DNA of 64,000 nt from Hetaerina americana (GCA_022747635.1 JAKTNV010000066.1:937001-1001000); one strand, 5' to 3'. Shown: positions 54,301 through 64,000, counted from the stretch's first letter. Numbers and translations: made by a program. The notes: a model not told the origin generated them from the letters alone.

Positions 54301-57300
54301 AATTATATCTACAGATAACATATGAAAACAACTGGTCAGTTGAATTTGCTTTAATTGAGTCATAATTTTTGACAATCCAAAACTAAATGCCCTTAACTGA
54401 TGACCTATGATGCATTAGGTTAGGTGGACTTAGGTAGAACCAGATTTCTTAAGTTGCATCACTGAAGATAACCCATTTAATGAATGACATTGAAATTCTA
54501 ACATAATCATATCTAGCATCAGTCGTATATATTTAAAGCAACATCATTGGTCAGTGGATTACCAATCTACAAGTAAAATGTAATAAGCGCAGATAAAAGA
54601 TGAAATTTCTTTCACTGGCATAATGAGAACTGGACAAGCATATTCTACATTATTGATTAAAACAGGGTCACCATCCAGTTCATGAAATTAAGACACCATC
54701 ATTTTTCAAGTAATGGTGTCTTCTTAACTTCCTAATACCCAATTTAAACAAGTCCAGCCTGATTTATTTCAATAATTAAAACAAAGTTTACACTACAATC
54801 TCAGTAGACTTAAGAGGTTTAAGCATTACCCAAAATTCCAGCACCAAATTCCTGGGAGGTACCCTGCATATAAACATGTCTTGGGAGGAATACACTATAA
54901 AAATATGTAGAAAGTTAAGTTCCCTTTGCTTCCTTATAAGAAATTTTAGATATTCTGTAAATTTAGAGGTCCTTCTATCCATTCACTATGGTGATTTTAT
55001 CCTCGTGTTACAATTGGTATCCTCTTCTGGGGTTCATCTCCCCATATGGGCATATTCTTCAATATCCAAATGAGATTTGTACAATTATGAGCAATGCTCC
55101 TTGTGATGTACCATTTAAACCTCTCTTCAAAAGACTTAGTTTATGGCCAGTTCCCTGTATACATATATTTAAGTACCCTTTTCAAGTAAACACCTATCAT
55201 CTTGTGTGCAAAGGGTAATATTTCTCAGTACAGATCCAACCACGATTACCATAGTCCCTATATTAGGACCCGCAATGGCCCACACCAGCCATTTGTCAGA
55301 ACGCACAATACTGCTCATGGTCCCAAAACAATGGGCTTTGGATTATTCAATTAACTTCCCCATGGAATCTAATGTGAAACAAAAGTACCTTTTTTCAAGA
55401 TAAATCTGTTCAATCTATTGAAAAATAATATGATCCATTTTGTACATTAATTTACGCATCAATTCTGACTTAACCAAATAATGCATAAATATAGTAGTGT
55501 ATTGGTATGTATATATGTACTTCAGGTACTTGTATACATGTGAATATGCACCGAATCTCCGGGCAAGTTAATGCATTATTATTATCATGTAACTGGTTGT
55601 TTGCAAACCTGCTTTATTCCATTGATGAAGTTTTTATTACAACCTTCTTCACATTTGAGAATTTAGTTCCATTTAATTTATGTATCGTTCTATTTGCCTT
55701 GATTACATTTAATGCAGTTGTACCATTTATTGAAATTAATAAAGTGTATCATGATTACTGTATTAAATTAGGACCAAAGAATACAATTATTTACTAAACA
55801 GCAATATTTTTCCAAATAATGCCTAACAAAATGAAAAAACTAGTTGCATCTAATAAGTCCGCAGTGTCTGCTTGACGATAGGCTTTCTCTTAAAGCACCA
55901 TTCTCCCATTTGTTATCGAGCTGACAATTTATATTTGTATTATTTTTACCAGAAATTCTAAGAGACGTTAGGCTGAGTTAGATTTGTAATTCTATTATAA
56001 AAGATGTTTGCGAGACCACAATTGGAGTCCTCTATAATATCTCTTGAGATCTCAAATCTTCAAGTGTAGGTGGGAATTTAAATGCTCTAGGGGAACATAT
56101 CTTAGAAATCATCGCAAGAAACTTTTTCTTTCTATAATTTCAACTTGCAATCATCAGGCTTTTAAAAAAAGTTCTTCCAAGGTACTCAAGAGTCATTCAC
56201 TTACAATGAGTTGCGAAAGTATTAGTATTATTATGATAGTGTTGATGTTGATACCTCGAGTAAGTTGCTGTTGTGTGCTATATATAAGTTATGAAATTTT
56301 TCACTCAGTATTTTCATTTATTTTTGCATTAAGATGAGATTTTGCAAAGCTTTTAAGTCTAATAAAGCCAACAAAATTGAAATTTATTATTACAGCAATC
56401 CAGTGGAAACAGGAGCCAGTGGATCTCTTTGACTGTCGAACTCGTTCGTGGTACATAGAAGCCGCTACAAGTCCAAAGGACATTGTGGTGTTGGTTGATT
56501 TCTCGGGGTCAATGACTGGAATGAGGAAGGAAGTCGCACGCCACGTTGTGTCCAATATCCTGGATACCTTGGGCAACAATGACTACGTTAACATATTCAA
56601 TTTCTCTGAGGAAACAACTGAATTAGTTCCATGTTTCAAAGATCTCCTGGTCCAGGTAAGTTAATAATACTCCCAGCAATATTCTATCAAGTATGAAATA
56701 ATTACAAGGTGCAATGCTTAAATCTGGACAAGCAGGCGTTTCCTCGAATGTGATTTCCTTGCCTGGTTAGCGAAACCTTCCCCAGCAGACTTCTCCGAAG
56801 CATTATACTTAGCCACAATATCGTACAATACAGTTGATCTGTGGGGTACCAGAGGAAGAATCGAACTATTTCAAAATATAACACCCAGCACGAATACTTT
56901 TGATAATAGCAGCTCTTTGATTTTACTCCGCACTTGCACGTATCATCTCGGTCATTTTGAGATTACACCTGTTTACTAGATGCCCATAGCTTTCAAGAAT
57001 GCCAATCGCGACCTCCAGTGAATGTATGGTATGACGGTAATTGGAAATTGAAATTTGTCCAGATTTAAGAGCTACACCCTGTATACCTAATTCAAAATTT
57101 AATACTAAATTTGAAAATGTAGTATTCAAATGTTCATCTGTGATATTCCTTGAAATCCTGCTCTCTCCCTATTTCAATTTCATTTAATATTTTCTAACCT
57201 TATATTATCATTCTTTATGTAGTTCCATATGCGCCATAAAGACTCGTATCTTAACACATCATTGTGTTTGGAACTTCTTGATCGTACAGGAATCTTTTAT

Positions 57301-60300
57301 ATAAGTCCATTCAAATTGAAACTTCTTTTTGATTTGACTTCATTGTTTAAATTCATGGAATTTTGATGGTAAAATAATGTTTTAATACCACTCAAGAATG
57401 CCATACTTATTTCTTAAGTTGGAATCCTATCGATATGCAGGATTTAATAATATAACAAGGGAAGATGATTTGTCGTCAAAACAATTTTCAAACAAGTCAT
57501 TACTTAGTAAATTTCTTTCATTCCCTTGCAAAGAATATAAGTGGATGAAGTATTTCCCAGTTCATTAAGCTGACATTGAAGATAAAGCGATTGTTTAAAT
57601 TCTCTCCTCAGAGCCCAAATAATTTTGTGATTTTAAAGAAAACCACACTGTCATTTGAATGTAAGAATGGCCAATGGGGGTCATTTGAGTAATGTCAACT
57701 CTTCCCTATTCAGGATGTATGTTTTCAGAATACCAGCAAAGAGTGATTTAAAGTGATGAAATTCACAATTTGCGCTGTATTTACATTCCAGGCCAATCTT
57801 GGCAACGTCAGAGAACTTAAGATGGCAATGGAAGATATTGAAACAAAGGACATTGCGAATTTCACATCGGCTTTGATAAAGGCATTTGAGCTGTTACAGT
57901 TGGTAAGATATCCTTTATAATCATACGACCATTATAAACATTTGTGGAGTAACATTTCAATATATCCCCCATGGTATGCACTTTTAAACTTGTTCTGCTG
58001 CATGGTACAAACTGCCCTTTTGACCCAAAATTAATATAAAGCGTTTGTCAAGTTAAAATGCTTTTCAAATCCCCTTCCAATTCTATCCAAAATGTCATCC
58101 ATTCTCTTTCCCGCCCTCTGTCTCTTATTCCTCAAATTATCTTTACATTGCTGTCTACATGTCTTCCTCTTAGTATCCTGAATATAAGAGGGTAATCCCA
58201 GAAGTACCCAATCCAACAAAGAAAACCACAAAAATTTTGGAAAAAATGTATTTATTTTTAAACATCATCTCCTTTCAGCTCTATATACTTTTCCCAGCTA
58301 TGTTTCATAAGTTTGTTATCCTTTTTATTAACAGATAGAATTTTAATAAGAACTGTCTCGCTCCTCAAAATAGCCATTAACTGCCGACATCACTTCTTCA
58401 CGGTGAGAAAATCTTTGACCATTCAACCATTTTTTCATGTTTGCAAACAAAAAATAATCCGAGGGAGGTAAATCTGGCAAATAGGGTGCATGAGGTAGCA
58501 ATTCAAACTTTAATTAATTCATGAATGTTGGTCATTGCAATGATGGATTTGTGAGCTGGTGCATTGTCTTGATGGAACAACACTTTCTTCTTATCCAAAT
58601 TCGGCCACTTTTGCTTGATCTTTGACTCCAAGGTTGCTGTAAGTTCAAGCATTATACTCTCTGTTGATAGTTTTTCTTTGTTCAAGATAGTCAATAAAAA
58701 TTATCCCACGCGCATCCCTAAAAACCGACGCCATGACCTTGCCTGCAGATGAAACGCTCTCTGCCTTCTTTGGAGGCGGTTCTCCCTTTTGAATCCCTTG
58801 TTTTGATTGTTCTTTTATCTCAAGTGTGAAGTATCGGGCCCATGTTTCATCCATGGTTATGAAATGGCACAAAAATTCTGCTTTGTTGCTGTGAAACTTT
58901 GCTAAACACTCAATGGAAACATCTTCACGACACTGGTTTTGCTCGAGTGCGACCTATCTTGCACACAGCCTTCTTGTAGCCAAATTTTCAGTGAATACGT
59001 GATGTACCGCACTTTTTGAAATGTCTACTATGTCTGCTAGCTCGCGCACTTTCATTCATCCAGTATCACAGTGTGGATTGTTGACAGCGTTTATGGAGTC
59101 GTCTCCTCATTTGGTCGACCAATGCGATGCTCATCTTGACAGCTCGTACGGCCTCATTTAAACTCTGCTACCCAATATTTTACTGTTGTAAACAAAAGAT
59201 CAGACTCACTCAGAGTAGGATCGAGTTCAGCTTTTATATAAGTTGGGCTTTTTAAATAAAAGTATTGTATCACAAGACAATGAACAATTTTTTCCACTTT
59301 CACAAATTCCCTGGAAACGTTCACTGTTTATGGTTGCCAAACAAATACTTAACAACTTGGCATCTACAAACTTAAAACATATGCTTTATAGAGTCATGCT
59401 TTCTGATACAGTGATATATTTCAAACAATTACCACCATCTCTAGGTCAGACCAGGTACTTCTGGGCCTTCCCATGTATGCAACGGGGCTGTGCTTAATTT
59501 GAATAAGGCTCTTGGGTGAGAGCAATGTGCTATTTAACTACATGTCCCTTAACCTTACGAGCATAATAGGGGAAGGGGTTCAGTAGGAATCTCATTTAAG
59601 GTTCATCACTACATTATATCAGCCATTATTGATGAAGGAAGAACTTTAATTGTCATAATCAAATATTTTTTTAACATCAAATATTTAACCTTTCAGATAG
59701 TATCAGCATGTTTGTTTCATTTCACTCTGTCTTCTAATGCCGTTAAAATAAAAAATATACTCATAGTCATTCATGGTAATGTTTATTCATTCAATATTAA
59801 GGCTCAATTTTCTTTTTTTATATAAAAAGGTTTCAGTTATTTTTAAATTATGGATCTGATAATTATGCAAGGAATGGGGAATTTTTTCCATCTTCCCTTT
59901 TTGGATGGAATCCATCAGCAATGCATTTAAATATAGATAACTATTGTAGTTTAAACAAAGCATTGTATTTAATACGAAATAAGGAGAGAATATTTTTTAA
60001 TATTAAAATCATCCCTCACCTATGTATCCAACATTTTCAAAGGAAGGCGATATGAAAGCCAAAAATAGCCTCAAATAATTTCAGGATACTCATTCAAATT
60101 CGCACAAGGGTAAAAAAAATTAAAATATGAAATGTTTGTATATATGCTTAACTGACCAATATTCGTTCAGCATTGCTGACTTCTCATTTATTACGACGTA
60201 GTGTGCCATTTAGAATAATAATTGACCTTCGAAGTACAAAAGACCATGTTACTTTGATTTCTAATGGCAAAGGACTGTGTGCATGTTAAGTGTGTCTGAA

Positions 60301-63300
60301 AACTATCCGACCTGCGTTCATACATCTCCTCATACGTGCTAATATTCTTCCTGGTCATCCGGGCCGTGTGGCATCCTTTGAAGTAGTTTTGCCCATTTGA
60401 TTGAACCACACGCTCCCAGCAATGCTTCCACATCTTAAAGAAGTCCTCGAACGCAGATTTAGGAATGGCCTTCTGCTCGCATTACTCTTATGTAGCCTCG
60501 AACCGCTTTCCTTTGAGTGCCTTTTTCAATTTTGGAAACATCCCCAAAAGTCGCAGGGAGCAAGTATGTAAGTAGGGACTGTAAAGGAGGAGGCTGGCGA
60601 ATCTGTATGCACAATCTCCTGTGTTTCGCCAAAAATTGCTGCACAACAAGGTTCGATGAATGCCCTGGTGCATTATCACTTTGGTGAAGAAACCAGTCAC
60701 CACTTGACCAGATACGTGGTCATTTTCTTATCACGGCATCACGCAATCTTTTCAGAACTTCAACGTAATATTCTTATTTAATGGTCTGACCCCTTGGAGC
60801 AAATTCATAGTGCACAACACCCTCACAATCAAAAAAAAAAATAATTTAAAAAATGAATGTCGGATACTCATCGGACACCCCTCGTATGTTGGAAGGGTTG
60901 ATTAATACTGATGAATGTGTATCTTTAATTTTGCAGTATCGGGAAGAAAGGCAAGGTGCACGCTGTAACCAGGCTATAATGCTTGTGACAGATGGTGTAC
61001 CTTATAACTTTCAAGAAATATTTGAGGAGTATAATTGGAGAAAATTACCCTTTATGCCTGTTCGTGTCTTCACGTATTTAATAGGAAAGGAAGTGGCCGA
61101 CGTAAGAGAGGTGAAATGGATTGCCTGCGAGAATCAGGGTAAGTATTAAAATGTTCCGGAAAATGCTCTCTTTAATCGAACTCTTTCAAAGAAGTGTAAT
61201 TTTTGAAAGAGTGTTTCAACTGTGTGGAAGCCAAACAAGCAGCGTAATAATGTCAACTACTATTGACGGATCATATATTGTAAATTAATCAGGATGTTTT
61301 TTTGAAAAACTACATTCTGTAACAAACAATGTGCATAAGTTATTTCATGACCAAAATTACACATAATTGTAGTCAAGATAGATGGGTGCACTTTAAAGTA
61401 AAGCCTTTCAATAAAAAATTATGATTTGTGGATATTTTCAAAGAGTAAAATCTTAAGATGTCCTTTAAAGAAATTAAAACTAATCATCCAAAATCAGATA
61501 ATAGTAATATATAATAATTTTAGCACCTCTGGTGCTTAAACGGTTGACCAAAAGTCTCATTCCGCTATGTTTATGTCTAAACATTTTGCACGAAAGAATG
61601 CCCACAAGTGTAATTCCAACAATTAAGTTACAAGCTACAATAATCTAAAGTGAAGTGTTTTCATAAAAGATTTTTTACTCTTTTGAGATCTGAAGCAGAA
61701 GTCTCGGTGAAGATCAGCAAGAAGTTAACAACCAGTGGCATGGAGCTAATGTTATTTATACATGTTGCAAAGTTTAGACAGTAAAGGAAAATGGAAGAAG
61801 TGGTGGCCTGTCCTCAATTTAAGAAGTGCATTCAACTTTCATTGGTACACATTTCAAATGGATTTGCTGCAAAGAGATGAGCCAGGATTTAATGTAAACC
61901 TTCATTTAGAAACAGCTGAAATACAATAAAAACTGCATATATGTGATTTACAGTGTTTTTTAACATTGCAATCAACCTTCACATAGGAAAAATATTATTC
62001 TGCCCACAAATTATTGACCATCTTCGGAGATGCAGTGGAATAATATATTATCTGATTCATTAAACATTATATGATTCATCCATTTTTTCATTGATGGAGC
62101 ATTTACTTTAAAAGAGGGAATTTAACTGATGCTAAAGACCATGAAGTGGGCATCTTCAAATTATTTATAAGCAAGCTTATTAATACTTACTCAAAATATC
62201 TTAGTGACTGTCCCTCGGAGAGATCTCAGAACGTACCCAATGCAAAATTTATATGGCAAGATATGCATGCCTAACGGAAATGTTGCCGATATACTGTGTT
62301 GTTGGTCTGCAGTACAAATGGAGCTAAAGTTATATGAGCTGGAGACCAGAGCAGAACTGAGTTAAACCATACCCGTTTCATTCTCATTGGCTCCTGAAAT
62401 GCCCCATCTTTGGAAAATACTCAGTCTTCCTTTCCCCTTCATAGCAAATGTATACAAGAGGATGTCCAAAAATAAACGGGATAGTGCCACGGTTGGTGGA
62501 TCTTACTTAATACATATACAGGGTACGTTCCGAAAGTAATGCAATTGAAATCCCCATGCCACACCCATTGACCGCAGTCGGATCAAACTATTTGGCATAG
62601 GTGGAGGGGACGCTAAACTTACCCACAAAACCAGTCTCAGTGCTCTCCAAGCTGTGGAAGCGGCAGGACGTCAGTCATTGTAAACCTCTGCGTGCCGACT
62701 GGGTCGCAAACAAAATGGAATCGATGATCGAGCAACGTTACACATTTACTAAGTCTTGTCTGAATTGAAAAAAATGTCTTGAGTGAGTTGTAGTAGTTTT
62801 TGTGGGAGGCGACCAACAGCTAAGGACATTCGCTCCTTTAGGGATGGTTAGGAAAGGAAGGGTGGAGAGAAACCCGGCGTCAACATTAGCCTACTCTTAA
62901 CAAAAGGTGCCAAGAGGTCCGCAGCTTAACCTCCCATCCGATGGACGGCGTACTCACTCAAAGTGCCCTCCACAAAGCACCTCAAGTAGGGATCGGGATA
63001 CCACTGAAAAACATTTGTTGTCTCCAGGATTTGAACCCGGGCTCTCTAAGTGGGAAGCCTGTTTGTTAGCCATCGCACCATCCCAATCCACCAAATATCT
63101 TGAGGATACAAAGAAAATGATTCATGAAGTTTACGGGGACTCTGCTCTGCCCTACTCACAAGTTTCAAGGTGGTTAAAGGAAGGCCAGGAAGAGGTTCAC
63201 GATGAACAATGCTTTGGGCAGTCATCAAAACCGACAGCAATGTGGCTCGTGTCAGACAATTATTGCCCAGTATCTTCCACTAGGTGAGCATAACACAAAT

Positions 63301-64000
63301 CATTCCGGGTTCTACTCAGGCCTTGTCGTTGTTTGGGAGATCAAGGTCAAGCACAATTATTCATTTCGCCAAAGCAGTTTCCCTTGCTCCTCGTGTTTCA
63401 TCATGGCGAATTCAAGCAAACAGTGCTCACTGCTGCAAAGTTTTGCATCCTGTGTGGTAATAATGCAACAACAGACACTGCTGTCATGTTATAAACAGCT
63501 TACGAGGATGGTGCTATGGGAAAAACTCCAGTGAAACAAAGGTTTTCTTGTTTCAAAGAATGTGAAAAGACATGTGGTGACAAACCTTGTTCGGGACGTG
63601 CATCTCTTCTGGTCGGTGTAGGTAGGGGCTGTAGTGAACGAAAGATATGCAAAAGTTATCCAGTCATCAAAGAATAATGGTAGTTGTGACAGTTAATAGA
63701 TGCCTTGATGACAGAGGTCATTAACCCCAAACTTGAGCCATATTTACCAAAACCTGGAAAAAAATATATTTGATATGTCAAGAGCAGAAAGTGTAAAGCC
63801 ATTCTTATGATCAGCAAAGCAGTACTCTAATGCACAAGGATGTACAAGGATCGCAAACATCACTTGTTGCAATGAGACTTCTGCTTTGTGGTACACATGT
63901 TGTAGTGCATTTCACAAGGTTCAGGCTGTTCTCAATTCCATTGCTATTTCTTTCACAGGTTATTACGTTCACCTCAGTACGTTAGCTGAAGTGAGGGAGC
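48309..64000 (+). CDS. CACNA2D3: voltage-gated calcium channel alpha-2/delta subunit (exons join, partial)
   Basis: Eight exons (48309-48390, 49552-49656, 49751-50153, 54161-54292, 56396-56655, 57792-57902, 60937-61138, 63959 onward) join in one open frame with matching phases and GT-AG borders. The product is the extracellular, GPI-linked or membrane-bound auxiliary subunit that helps CaV channels reach and function at the plasma membrane and synapse. Visible in order: the VWA_N region (WATK...YKQATVVERV...EYFNA), the conserved VPTNVYDK and WQYFGSSHGFMRQYP segments, FDCRTRSWYIEAATSPKDIV, and the VWA domain with MIDAS DFSGS and a later VTDG. N-glycosylation sequons are NTS, NFS and NFT. The signal peptide and the cache/delta portion lie outside. 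The sequence looks most like alpha-2/delta-3 (fly straightjacket group). The exact paralogue is inferred. Confidence 0.9.
48893..49125 (+). mobile_element. tRNA-derived SINE, family 1, copy e (diverged)
   Basis: It lies in the intron between exons 1 and 2 of those seen. GGCAGTCCAGTGAGTAGAG (A box) and GGGTTTGATTCC (B box) are recognisable. The body is diverged from copies b-d but keeps order (GTGTGATTTTTTCAGGTCCC, GAAACCATA, AACTGGCC). It is the oldest copy and the only one without a TA array at the head. Confidence 0.65.
49552..49656 (+). CDS. CACNA2D3: alpha-2/delta exon
   Basis: The 105-nt exon is in phase 0 at both ends and encodes 35 residues beginning SYKQATVVERVGSTLVKDIV and ending MVELKIKAIK. 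It is a helical part of the VWA_N region. Acceptor CACTTTTACAG, donor AAG|GTACGT. Confidence 0.88.
49751..50153 (+). CDS. CACNA2D3: alpha-2/delta exon with acidic/Gly insertion
   Basis: The 403-nt exon encodes 134 residues plus one base. It starts RIMEAAENAAMMHDAESVPE, includes FEYFNAKLL, and ends with HFQGIPVNTSYSSVHVPTN followed by VYDK, all conserved in the family. Between them, about residues 37-95 of the exon (49,858-50,035) form a low-complexity stretch of Glu, Gly and Ala encoded by GAG/GGG-rich purine DNA. Vertebrate homologues have only a short linker there. Donor AAAG|GTGAGT, phase 1. The open minus-strand frame opposite is a shadow of this biased composition. Confidence 0.9.
50428..50790 (+). 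repeat. ~360-bp intronic repeat R400, copy 1
   Basis: It is shared with 56,719-57,085 in the same orientation: GTGTTTCCTCGAATG, ACCTTCCCCAGAC, AGCATTATACTTAGCCA, CTTTCAAGAATGCCAATCGC and TTGTCCAGATTTAA. It ends near a CACCCTGTA motif. Non-coding; probably a non-autonomous DNA transposon. Confidence 0.65.
50850..51235 (-). pseudogene. mariner/Tc1-like relic, lineage M5, copy 3
   Basis: It matches the 19.3-kb copy (GTCCTTAAGGGTA, GGGGAATAGGAATAATG, TTGGGGAATCGTAGTGATG, CTAAAGACCTTCGGGAGGA). It lies directly after R400 copy 1 in the same intron. No open frame remains. Confidence 0.5.
51395..51570 (+). mobile_element. possible tRNA-derived SINE remnant
   Basis: GGTTCAAATCACGG near 51,455 resembles a B box, and GGCCTCCCACCGCAAAGG before it resembles the head of the SINE at 63.0 kb. 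Diverged. Confidence 0.35.
51910..52085 (+). pseudogene. RTE-type LINE 3' end, copy 4
   Basis: Plus-strand GGGGATGAAGGGAGGAGGAA encodes the GMKGGRKYSEMKRDLM C-terminus. The 3' UTR then ends AACCTACCTTAACCGGTAGA, the terminus of the family. It is an intronic 5'-truncated insertion. Confidence 0.75.
52549..52770 (-). mobile_element. CR1/L2-type LINE 3'-UTR fragment
   Basis: TACATCTACATAATGCCCCG and the following GGGCATGTGGCAGAGGGTG match the LINE 3' end at 38.0 kb. The CATGCA-rich part (52,640-52,740) matches 38,100-38,230. Confidence 0.65.
52771..53345. other. intron, nothing recognised
   Basis: AT-rich intronic DNA. Confidence 0.5.
53350..53917. mobile_element. cluster of three tRNA-derived SINEs, family 3, partly palindromic
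   Basis: The minus-strand copy 53,457-53,350 has a head foldable as a cloverleaf: acceptor CGCCTCG/CAAGGCG, D arm GCTTAAGTGGCTAAAGC, anticodon loop CCGGATA, T arm CTGGGTTCGTATCCCAG. A plus-strand copy starts near 53,729 with GCTTTGCTGGCTAAAGC and GGGTTCGAATCCC. Its body (53,803-53,917) is the reverse complement of 53,604-53,725, a third copy lacking the head. The shared body contains AGTTACTGTTGCGGCATCTC. Confidence 0.75.
54161..54292 (+). CDS. CACNA2D3: alpha-2/delta exon
   Basis: After acceptor TTTTTTTACAG, 132 nt encode (with the preceding G) APDVIKAIKWSEDLDPVF, then NYQVDPSLSWQYFGSSHGF and MRQYP. The DPSL-WQYFGS-GF-RQYP pattern is the family signature before the VWA domain. Donor CCAG|GTGAGT, phase 1. 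Confidence 0.92.
54293..56395. other. intron, nothing recognised
   Basis: About 2.1 kb of AT-rich DNA. Short open frames (for example 55,507-55,797, with a hydrophobic translation) lack splice or family support. Confidence 0.5.
56396..56655 (+). CDS. CACNA2D3: alpha-2/delta exon: start of VWA domain with MIDAS
   Basis: The 260-nt exon encodes, after the split codon, IQWKQEPVDLFDCRTRSW, YIEAATSPKDIVVLVDFSGS, MTGMRKEVARHVVSNILDTL and onward to FKDLLVQ. DFSGS is the DxSxS metal-binding (MIDAS) motif of the von Willebrand factor A domain. This motif is needed for channel trafficking in studied family members. An N-F-S sequon is in the FNFSEE segment. Acceptor TTATTACAG, donor CAG|GTAAGT, phase 0. 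Confidence 0.95.
56719..57085 (+). repeat. ~360-bp intronic repeat R400, copy 2
   Basis: Second copy of the repeat at 50,428, same orientation. It ends in AGAGCTACACCCTGTATA, a phrase resembling ends of small arthropod DNA transposons. Confidence 0.65.
57086..57791. other. intron, nothing recognised
   Basis: AT-rich intronic DNA. Confidence 0.5.
57792..57902 (+). CDS. CACNA2D3: alpha-2/delta exon: VWA domain
   Basis: The 111-nt exon in phase 0 encodes ANLGNVRELKMAMEDIETKD then IANFTSALIKAFELLQL. The NFTSAL segment sits where the MIDAS threonine and a glycosylation sequon are expected. Acceptor TTACATTCCAG, donor TTG|GTAAGA. Confidence 0.9.
58191..59472 (-). pseudogene. mariner transposon, lineage M2, copy 2
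   Basis: Terminal repeats GTAATCCCAGAAGTACCC and the complement of GAAGGCCCAGAAGTACC lie 1.28 kb apart, full mariner length. The minus strand keeps CHFITMDETWARYF (first catalytic Asp), KKKVLFHQDNAPAHKS (second) and, in a shifted frame, a YSPDLPPSDYF-like third region. Decay is moderate. It lies in the intron between the exons at 57.8 and 60.9 kb, in antisense orientation to the gene. Confidence 0.82.
59473..60288. other. intron, nothing recognised
   Basis: AT-rich intronic DNA between two mariner copies. Confidence 0.5.
60289..60882 (-). pseudogene. mariner-like lineage M3, copy 3, ~590 bp with both ends
   Basis: Both termini are present (TGTGTCTGAAAACTATCCGA on the left, the complement of GGGTGTCCGATGAGTATCCG on the right). 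Only the C-terminal half of the transposase remains: a HHDN-AP-like piece, VQQFLAKHRRLCI, QPPPLQSLLTYL (decayed PPYSPDL), KLKKALKGKRFEA and MWKHCWERVVQSNGQNYFKG. It is an internally deleted derivative. Its right end lies about 55 bp before the splice acceptor of the next exon. Confidence 0.75.
60937..61138 (+). CDS. CACNA2D3: alpha-2/delta exon: VWA domain end
   Basis: The 202-nt exon encodes YREERQGARCNQAIMLVTDG, VPYNFQEIFEEYNWRKLPFM, then PVRVFTYLIGKEVADVREVK and WIACENQ plus one base. VTDG carries a VWA metal-site Asp. The VRVFTYLIG and KW-AC-N segments are family hallmarks. Acceptor TTTAATTTTGCAG with a CTGAT-like branch sequence upstream, donor CAGG|GTAAGT, phase 1. Confidence 0.93.
61139..62518. 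other. intron, nothing recognised
   Basis: AT-rich intronic DNA. Confidence 0.5.
62519..63300 (+). pseudogene. mariner-like lineage M4, copy 2, interrupted by a SINE
   Basis: Terminus GGGTACGTTCCGAAAGTAAT, then a 5' UTR matching 14.7 kb, then a start codon at 62,715 (MESMIEQRYTFTKSC). After the SINE at 62,784-63,093 the transposase resumes as KKMIHEVYGDSALPYSQVSR and DSNVARVRQLLP-like sequence, with frame changes. Only the N-terminal region survives. Confidence 0.65.
62784..63093 (-). mobile_element. tRNA-derived SINE, family 2, with target duplication
   Basis: A 310-bp insertion is flanked by AATGTCTTGAG (62,773-62,783) and AATATCTTGAG (63,094-63,104), an 11-bp duplication with one difference. 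On the minus strand the head contains GGTGCGATGGCTAACAAAC and the B box CGGGTTCAAATCCTGG. Confidence 0.75.
63395..63640 (+). pseudogene. mariner-like lineage M7, N-terminal fragment
   Basis: Frames read KFCILCGNNATTDTAVML, TAYEDGAMGKTPVKQRF and a GDKPCSGRASL tail, matching the KFC-LGK-ATET-ML-AYG-D pattern and the RSGRPS end of mariner HTH regions. One stop interrupts it. Confidence 0.45.
63959..64000 (+). CDS. CACNA2D3: alpha-2/delta exon (cut by window end)
   Basis: Acceptor ATTTCTTTCACAG, then GTTATTACGTTCACC. With the G of the previous exon it encodes GYYVHLSTLAEVRE, the conserved segment that directly follows the VWA domain in alpha-2/delta proteins. The phase matches the upstream donor. 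It continues beyond 64,000. Confidence 0.9.

Noticed and set aside
55507..55797. 96-codon hydrophobic frame in a calcium-channel intron
   Set aside because: No acceptor/donor in matching phase and no family resemblance; flanking exons already join in frame without it.

Overview
This is eukaryotic DNA, most likely from an arthropod and probably an insect. The evidence is a split calcium-channel gene with GT-AG introns, many mariner transposase relics, RTE-, CR1/L2-, R1- and Jockey-type LINEs, tRNA-derived SINEs and many long (TA)n arrays. The species cannot be fixed from the sequence. I see no rRNA, functional tRNA, CRISPR array or prokaryotic-style gene cluster.

Layout. From 1 to about 45,100 there is no convincing host gene; recognisable sequence is layered mobile DNA. 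It includes decayed RTE LINEs (1.3, 5.6, 36.5 and 40.4 kb), facing mariner copies at 8.5 and 12.1 kb in a broken ~190-bp repeat, a ~1.1-kb cryptic short tandem repeat (16.2-17.3 kb), an apparently intact Jockey-type LINE with two ORFs and an 11-bp target duplication (21,203-26,001), an R1-type LINE relic (29.1-31.9 kb) and two CR1/L2-type LINE relics (37.6-39.5 kb). Four TA-bordered modules, three of them palindromes (10.7, 20.7, 40.1 and 43.4 kb), recur through this half.

From 48,309 to the right edge the plus strand carries eight consecutive exons of a voltage-gated calcium channel alpha-2/delta subunit (alpha-2/delta-3 / straightjacket type). They cover the VWA_N region and the VWA domain with its MIDAS motif, and all reading phases agree across the junctions. 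The signal-peptide exon(s) and the C-terminal half lie outside the window. The introns hold further mariner copies, SINEs and LINE tails. A possible minus-strand exon of an unidentified gene lies at 46,954-47,046.

How the parts relate. The host gene is the only cellular function I can support: an extracellular, glycosylated channel subunit that promotes trafficking and synaptic placement of CaV channels. Everything else is a record of transposition: at least seven mariner-like lineages, four or five LINE lineages and three SINE types, several nested in one another. The most interesting unexplained structure is the TA-bordered module family. Its members share a hairpin followed by GAAA, preceded by TGAAGA or a close variant, and a common downstream GTGAGTGT-like segment; two members also carry a tRNA-like cloverleaf. 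The layout recalls Penelope-like elements with hammerhead motifs, but that link is inference.
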